The notes beneath the pieces were generated by a model. It searched no databases. It was not told where the DNA came from and was given only the letters and a program-made list of their open reading frames with translations. Below are positions 60,201-64,000 of a stretch of DNA of 64,000 nucleotides, piece by piece. Within the stretch, counting starts at the first letter, position 1. Each line of letters starts with the position of its first letter. This DNA comes from Mannheimia sp. USDA-ARS-USMARC-1261. GTDB lineage: Bacteria; Pseudomonadota; Gammaproteobacteria; Enterobacterales; Pasteurellaceae. A program made the translations under genes and the position numbers. The stretch is taken from positions 372,001 through 436,000 of the forward strand of contig NZ_CP006942.1 of assembly GCF_000521605.1 (NCBI RefSeq), in the 5' to 3' direction.

Positions 60201-61436
60201 ATGTTTGAACCTATTATTGAACAAACGCAAGATGCTATCATTAAGGTAGTGGGTGTCGGCGGCGGTGGCGGTAACGCTGTAGACAGAATGTCGCGTTCTG
60301 CTGATGATATTAAAGGTGTTGAATTCTTTGATGTAAATACGGATGCTCAAGTATTAAGAAAAAGAACAACACGCCAAACCATTCAAATTGGTGCAGCTAC
60401 AACTAAAGGTTTAGGTGCAGGAGCTGACCCTATGGTCGGTAAACAAGCAGCTGAAGAAGACCGTGAAGCGATCGCTAATGCATTAAAAGGTGCAAATATG
60501 ACCTTTATCGCAGTTGGTATGGGTGGTGGTACAGGTACAGGTGCTGCACCGGTTGTTGCTCAAATTGCAAAAGAGCAAGGCTCTTTGACCGTTGGGGTTG
60601 TAACTAAACCTTTCCGCTTTGAAGGTCCTCGCCGTATGCGTTTTGCCGATCAAGGTATTAAGGAACTTTCTCAATATGTTGATTCTCTAATTATCATCCC
60701 TAATGATAAATTACGTGGTTTAGGTAAACAAACAACAGCCGTAGATGCATTTGCAGCAGCAAATGATGTATTAAGCAACTGTGTACTAGGTATCACTAAT
60801 ATGATTACCAGTTCGGGTGGTTCTACCGGTGCCGATATTAACGTGGATTTTGCTGATGTACGCACTGTTATGTCTGGCAAAGGGCACGCGATGATCGGTA
60901 CCGGCTTTGCTGAAGGCGAAGTCGGCGAAGGTCGTGCAGAAAAAGCAATGAATGATGCTATTTCAAGCCCATTACTTGAAAATGTAGATATTTCAGGTGC
61001 AAGTGGTATGTTGATTAACATCAGTGCAGGAACAGATTTCTTATTAGAAGAAGTTTATGCTATGATGGATTTAATTTATGGCTTTGCGTCTGAAGATGCT
61101 GCAATTGTATTTGGTTGTAACTACTACCCTGAAATGGATGGTAAAGTGAGCGTAACTCTTGTAGCAACAGGTATTGGTCAGCCGGAAGAAGCATTACATA
61201 TGCCAAAAGCACCACCTGTATATGCACATCAAATGCATCAACAACAAGCGGCTCAGCCTCAACAACCACAAGTAGCACCACAGCCGGGATTTACACAGCC
61301 ATCAGGTTATAATCAGCCTAACCAATTTGGTCAGCAACAAGTTCAACAACCTGTAGCACCAAAGCCACAATCGGTAGACTCAACACAGATTTTTAACCCA
61401 AGTTCAATTCCGGGTTTTATGAGAAATAGTCAATAA
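60201..61436 (+). CDS. ftsZ: cell division protein FtsZ
   Basis: Tubulin-like GTPase forming the Z ring. GTP site VGVGGGGGNAVDRM and tubulin signature GMGGGTGTGAAPVVAQIA; T7 loop NVDFADVRTVM with catalytic Asp. After residue about 320 there is a Gln/Pro-rich flexible linker and a C-terminal peptide SSIPGFMRNSQ, a variant of the usual DIPAFLR tail that binds FtsA and ZipA. 411 residues. SD GGGAGATAA. Confidence 0.98.
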   Translation: MFEPIIEQTQDAIIKVVGVGGGGGNAVDRMSRSADDIKGVEFFDVNTDAQVLRKRTTRQTIQIGAATTKGLGAGADPMVGKQAAEEDREAIANALKGANMTFIAVGMGGGTGTGAAPVVAQIAKEQGSLTVGVVTKPFRFEGPRRMRFADQGIKELSQYVDSLIIIPNDKLRGLGKQTTAVDAFAAANDVLSNCVLGITNMITSSGGSTGADINVDFADVRTVMSGKGHAMIGTGFAEGEVGEGRAEKAMNDAISSPLLENVDISGASGMLINISAGTDFLLEEVYAMMDLIYGFASEDAAIVFGCNYYPEMDGKVSVTLVATGIGQPEEALHMPKAPPVYAHQMHQQQAAQPQQPQVAPQPGFTQPSGYNQPNQFGQQQVQQPVAPKPQSVDSTQIFNPSSIPGFMRNSQ

Positions 61437-61466
61437 CTTCCAAAATTTGGAAAGTAAGGACAAACT

Positions 61467-62387
61467 ATGATTAAACAAAGAACATTAAAACAAGCAGCAA
61501 AAGTAACAGGTATTGGCTTGCACAGCGGTAAAAAAGTAACTTTAACTTTACGCCCGGCACCGGCTAATACAGGTGTTATTTATGCCCGTACTGATTTAGA
61601 GCCTGCAGTTTATTTCCCTGCAAGTGCAGACTCTATTCGTGATACACAATTATGTACCTGTATGGTAAATGATGATGGCGTGCGTATTTCAACTGTAGAG
61701 CATTTGAATGCAGCGATGTCAGCATTAGGCTTAGACAATGTCATTGTTGAGATAGATGCTCCTGAAATTCCAATTATGGACGGTAGTTCAAGCCCATTCA
61801 TCTATTTATTATTAGATGCTGGTATTGAAGAGCAAGATGCACCGAAAAAATTTATTCGCATTAAAGAAACCGTTCGCGTTGAAGAAGGTGATAAATGGGC
61901 AGAATTAAAACCTTATGATAAAGGATTTAAACTTAATTTCACGATTGACTTTAAGCACCCACTAATCTCGAAGAATGTATGTAGCTATTCAATGGATTTT
62001 TCAGCTCAGAATTTCATTCAACAATTAAGTCGTGCAAGAACATTCACCTTTATGAAAGATGTTGAATACCTTCAGTCCATTGGTCTAGCATTAGGTGGTA
62101 GCTTAGATAACGCAATTGTGTTAGATGATTACCGAATTCTCAATGAAAACGGCTTACGCTTTAAAGATGAGCTAGTACGTCATAAAATGTTAGATTCAAT
62201 CGGTGATTTATATATGTGTGGCTACAATATTCTTGGTGAGCTTACCGCTTATAAATCAGGGCACGGCTTGAATAACAAATTACTGCGTGCAGTGCTTGCA
62301 AATGAAAATGCTTGGGAATTTGTAACCTTTGAAGATAAGCAACAAATCCCACAGGGTTATCAAGTTCAGCAAGAAATTTTTATCTAA
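61467..62387 (+). CDS. lpxC: UDP-3-O-acyl-N-acetylglucosamine deacetylase
   Basis: Zinc enzyme committing UDP-GlcNAc derivatives to lipid [20 protein letters not shown], zinc His in [40 protein letters not shown], and [14 protein letters not shown] with the second zinc site. 306 residues. Its C-terminus (YQVQQEIFI) is the usual degron-like end. Last gene of the cluster, as in E. coli, with a terminator after it. Confidence 0.97.
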   Translation: MIKQRTLKQAAKVTGIGLHSGKKVTLTLRPAPANTGVIYARTDLEPAVYFPASADSIRDTQLCTCMVNDDGVRISTVEHLNAAMSALGLDNVIVEIDAPEIPIMDGSSSPFIYLLLDAGIEEQDAPKKFIRIKETVRVEEGDKWAELKPYDKGFKLNFTIDFKHPLISKNVCSYSMDFSAQNFIQQLSRARTFTFMKDVEYLQSIGLALGGSLDNAIVLDDYRILNENGLRFKDELVRHKMLDSIGDLYMCGYNILGELTAYKSGHGLNNKLLRAVLANENAWEFVTFEDKQQIPQGYQVQQEIFI

Positions 62388-62403
62388 TTTAGATGTATGA
62401 TTG

Positions 62404-62436
62404 AAAAGACGAACAGTAATGTTCGTCTTTTTCTTT
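62404..62436 (+). terminator. lpxC terminator
   Basis: AAAAGACGAAC-AGTAAT-GTTCGTCTTTT followed by a T-rich tail. Ends the dcw transcript. Confidence 0.9.
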
Positions 62437-62504
62437 TACAACTTTTTGCTAAAAAACGACCGCTTGTAACAGTGTAAATTTCCAGTTTTTTATTTATTTT
62501 TCTT

Positions 62505-62545
62505 TACTGTTCAAAAAAACAGTTGTACTATATGCCTATACAGTT
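62505..62545 (+). promoter_or_regulatory. two LexA-like SOS boxes upstream of recN
   Basis: Box 1: CTG at 62507, ten bases, CAG at 62520-62522 (CTGTTCAAAAAAACAG). Box 2: CTATATGCCTATACAG (62528-62543), with the right half TATACAG perfect and one substitution in CTG. E. coli recN also has more than one LexA site. Confidence 0.7.
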
Positions 62546-62564
62546 AATTTGTGTAAGGTATAGT

Positions 62565-64000
62565 ATGCTAACTCAACTTACTATCAATAATTTTGCTATT
62601 GTCCGCCATCTTGTTCTTGAACTAAATGAGGGAATGTCAGTGATTACCGGTGAAACAGGGGCGGGTAAATCTATTGCTATCGATGCGTTAGGATTATGCT
62701 TAGGCTACCGTTCAGAAAGTGGAATGATCCGTAATGGGGCAGATAAAGCTGATATTACTGCAACTTTTTTGATGCAAAAAAATAGCCCGGCTTATTTATG
62801 GCTAGAAGAACACGAACTGCTTGATGAAGATAATCCTCAAGAATGTATTTTACGCCGTATGATTAATGTTGATGGGCGTTCAAAAGCATTTGTTAATAAT
62901 CGAGCGTTACCTGTTTCACAACTACGGGAGCTTGGGCAATACCTTATTCATTTAAATGGTCAGCACGCTCCTCAGCTATTATTAAAACAGGAATATCAGC
63001 TTGAGATTGTCGATAACTATGCTGCTGTACAGCCTTTATTAATTAAAATGGCAAAACAATATGGTGCTTGGAAAGGGCTTAATAAGCAGGTAAAAAACTT
63101 TCAGCAGCAATGCCAAGAAAATGAAGCTCGTAAGCAACTATTGCAATATCAAGTTGAAGAATTAGATGACTTTGCGATTAAAGAAAATGAATTTGAAGAA
63201 ATGGAAGAAAAATATAATGTTCTTTCTTCTTCCGAAGAGCTAACTGAGCTTTCAGATGAAATAATGAATCTGCTAAGTAATGATGAAATCAACGCAAACG
63301 ATTTGATTTATAAAGCAATACGCAATGCTGAAAATTTAGTGGAAGTAGATAGCCACTACCAAAGTGTGTTGGATATGCTCAATGAAGCTCTTATTCAGGT
63401 GCAAGAAGCGAGTTCTGAAGTAACACAATTAGCAAGTAAAATCGAACAAGATCCGGAATTATTACACGAGTTAGATAATCGCATTGCTCAAGCAATTTCT
63501 CTTGCTCGCAAGCACCATATTCAAGCGAATGAATTATGGCGACACCATTCAAAACTGAAGAGCGAATTACAAGCATTACTTGATTTTGAAGATAATGAAG
63601 AGCAGCTTATTCAAGATGAAAAACAAGCTCATCAGCAATGTTTAGTATTAGCAGAAGAAATTTATCAAAAACGAACAGAAGCAGCTAATAAGCTGGCTCA
63701 ACAAGTTACAAAACAAATTAAGCATTTAGCGATGGAGAATAGCGAATTTTTCATTAAAGTAGAGCATAATATTGAGAAACTCTCGCCAAATGGTGCGGAT
63801 TTTGTTGAATTTAACTTGCGGAGCAACTTAGGGCAACAAGCTCAACCGTTAGCTAAAATTGCATCGGGGGGGGAACTTTCCCGTATTTCTTTGGCAGTAC
63901 AGGTATTAACGGCGAATAAGCTCTCCACACCAACCATTATTTTTGATGAAGTTGATGTGGGCATTAGTGGCTCGGCTGCAACCACTGTGGGTAAATTATT
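62565..64000 (+). CDS. recN: DNA repair protein RecN, 3' end beyond window
   Basis: SMC-like ATPase for double-strand-break repair, normally about 550-560 residues. 478 codons are present with no stop before the window end. Walker A VITGETGAGKSIAIDALGL, GRSKAFVNNRALPVSQLRELG, LIHLNGQHAPQLLL, a long coiled-coil middle, ABC signature KIASGGELSRISLAVQVL and Walker B IIFDEVDVGISG. The start is ATG at 62565 with AAGG at 62555-62558. An eight-G run (63866-63873) lies in the signature motif. Confidence 0.96.
   Translation, partial: MLTQLTINNFAIVRHLVLELNEGMSVITGETGAGKSIAIDALGLCLGYRSESGMIRNGADKADITATFLMQKNSPAYLWLEEHELLDEDNPQECILRRMINVDGRSKAFVNNRALPVSQLRELGQYLIHLNGQHAPQLLLKQEYQLEIVDNYAAVQPLLIKMAKQYGAWKGLNKQVKNFQQQCQENEARKQLLQYQVEELDDFAIKENEFEEMEEKYNVLSSSEELTELSDEIMNLLSNDEINANDLIYKAIRNAENLVEVDSHYQSVLDMLNEALIQVQEASSEVTQLASKIEQDPELLHELDNRIAQAISLARKHHIQANELWRHHSKLKSELQALLDFEDNEEQLIQDEKQAHQQCLVLAEEIYQKRTEAANKLAQQVTKQIKHLAMENSEFFIKVEHNIEKLSPNGADFVEFNLRSNLGQQAQPLAKIASGGELSRISLAVQVLTANKLSTPTIIFDEVDVGISGSAATTVGKL

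Noticed and set aside
61200-61380. Gln-rich stretch of ftsZ as a possible repeat insertion
   Set aside because: Gln/Pro-rich linkers are normal and variable in FtsZ; no palindrome or repeat family is present.

Overview
The window is a 64 kb piece of a Pasteurellaceae chromosome, most likely from the Mannheimia/Actinobacillus pleuropneumoniae branch. Evidence: frequent copies of the Apl-type DNA-uptake core ACAAGCGGT, often as inverted pairs at gene ends; a tmRNA tag reading ANDEQYALAA; moderate AT-richness; and gammaproteobacterial gene neighbours (holD-rimI/rsmC, hslR-hslO/nudE, a full mraZ-to-lpxC division cluster). Both ends are cut inside genes: cysE on the left and recN on the right.

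Layout. 1-8.9 kb: cysE end, an Abi-alpha/DUF4393-like gene between two near-identical terminators, ssrA, rpoH, a DUF3144 gene, kdsC, yggS, typA (with a terminator-like hairpin in its leader), rimI-holD and rsmC. 8.9-17.4 kb: a heavily remodelled histidine operon. Promoter, His-rich leader peptide and attenuator are intact, but hisG and hisD are not behind them. Instead there is a broken RhuM-type gene and a GNAT gene, then hisC, an IS200/RAYT-like transposase between two composite palindromic elements, hisB, a DUF2806-type gene, hisH, a third palindromic element, hisA, hisF, an unknown AT-rich gene joined by ATGA overlaps at both ends, and hisI(E). 17.5-26 kb: hslO, hslR, nudE, cysQ, then the oxidative pentose-phosphate genes zwf, pgl and gnd with a YgeA-like racemase and a small conserved gene among them, then an SGNH hydrolase. 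26-32 kb: valS and holC, normally close neighbours, are separated by a nuclease-like gene, palindromic elements, a small ORF, a class II Fic protein and an internally deleted ElaA. 32-43.7 kb: kbp, a repetitive lipoprotein, rne (with a palindromic repeat inserted in frame), a RelE/ParE-type toxin-antitoxin pair with its operator, ubiD, znuA, a secreted protein, yjdM, rnr and a small membrane protein. 43.7-62.4 kb: the dcw cluster mraZ-rsmH-ftsL-ftsI-murE-murF-mraY-murD-ftsW-murG-murC-ddlB-ftsQ-ftsA-ftsZ-lpxC, with a MraZ-type operator and a repeat block splitting murE from murF. 62.5 kb to the end: recN behind two LexA-like boxes.

The least ordinary content is a set of short palindromic repeat families whose hairpin stems differ between copies but remain self-complementary. 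One family (four hairpins, outer loops GAGCC/GGCTC, inner loops TCY/RGA) flanks the IS200/RAYT-like transposase and recurs at about 14.5 and 30.1 kb. A second three-hairpin family occurs at about 3.1, 34.3 (inside rne, translated) and 49.3 kb. All assignments come from reading the sequence and remembered family features; no database search was run.
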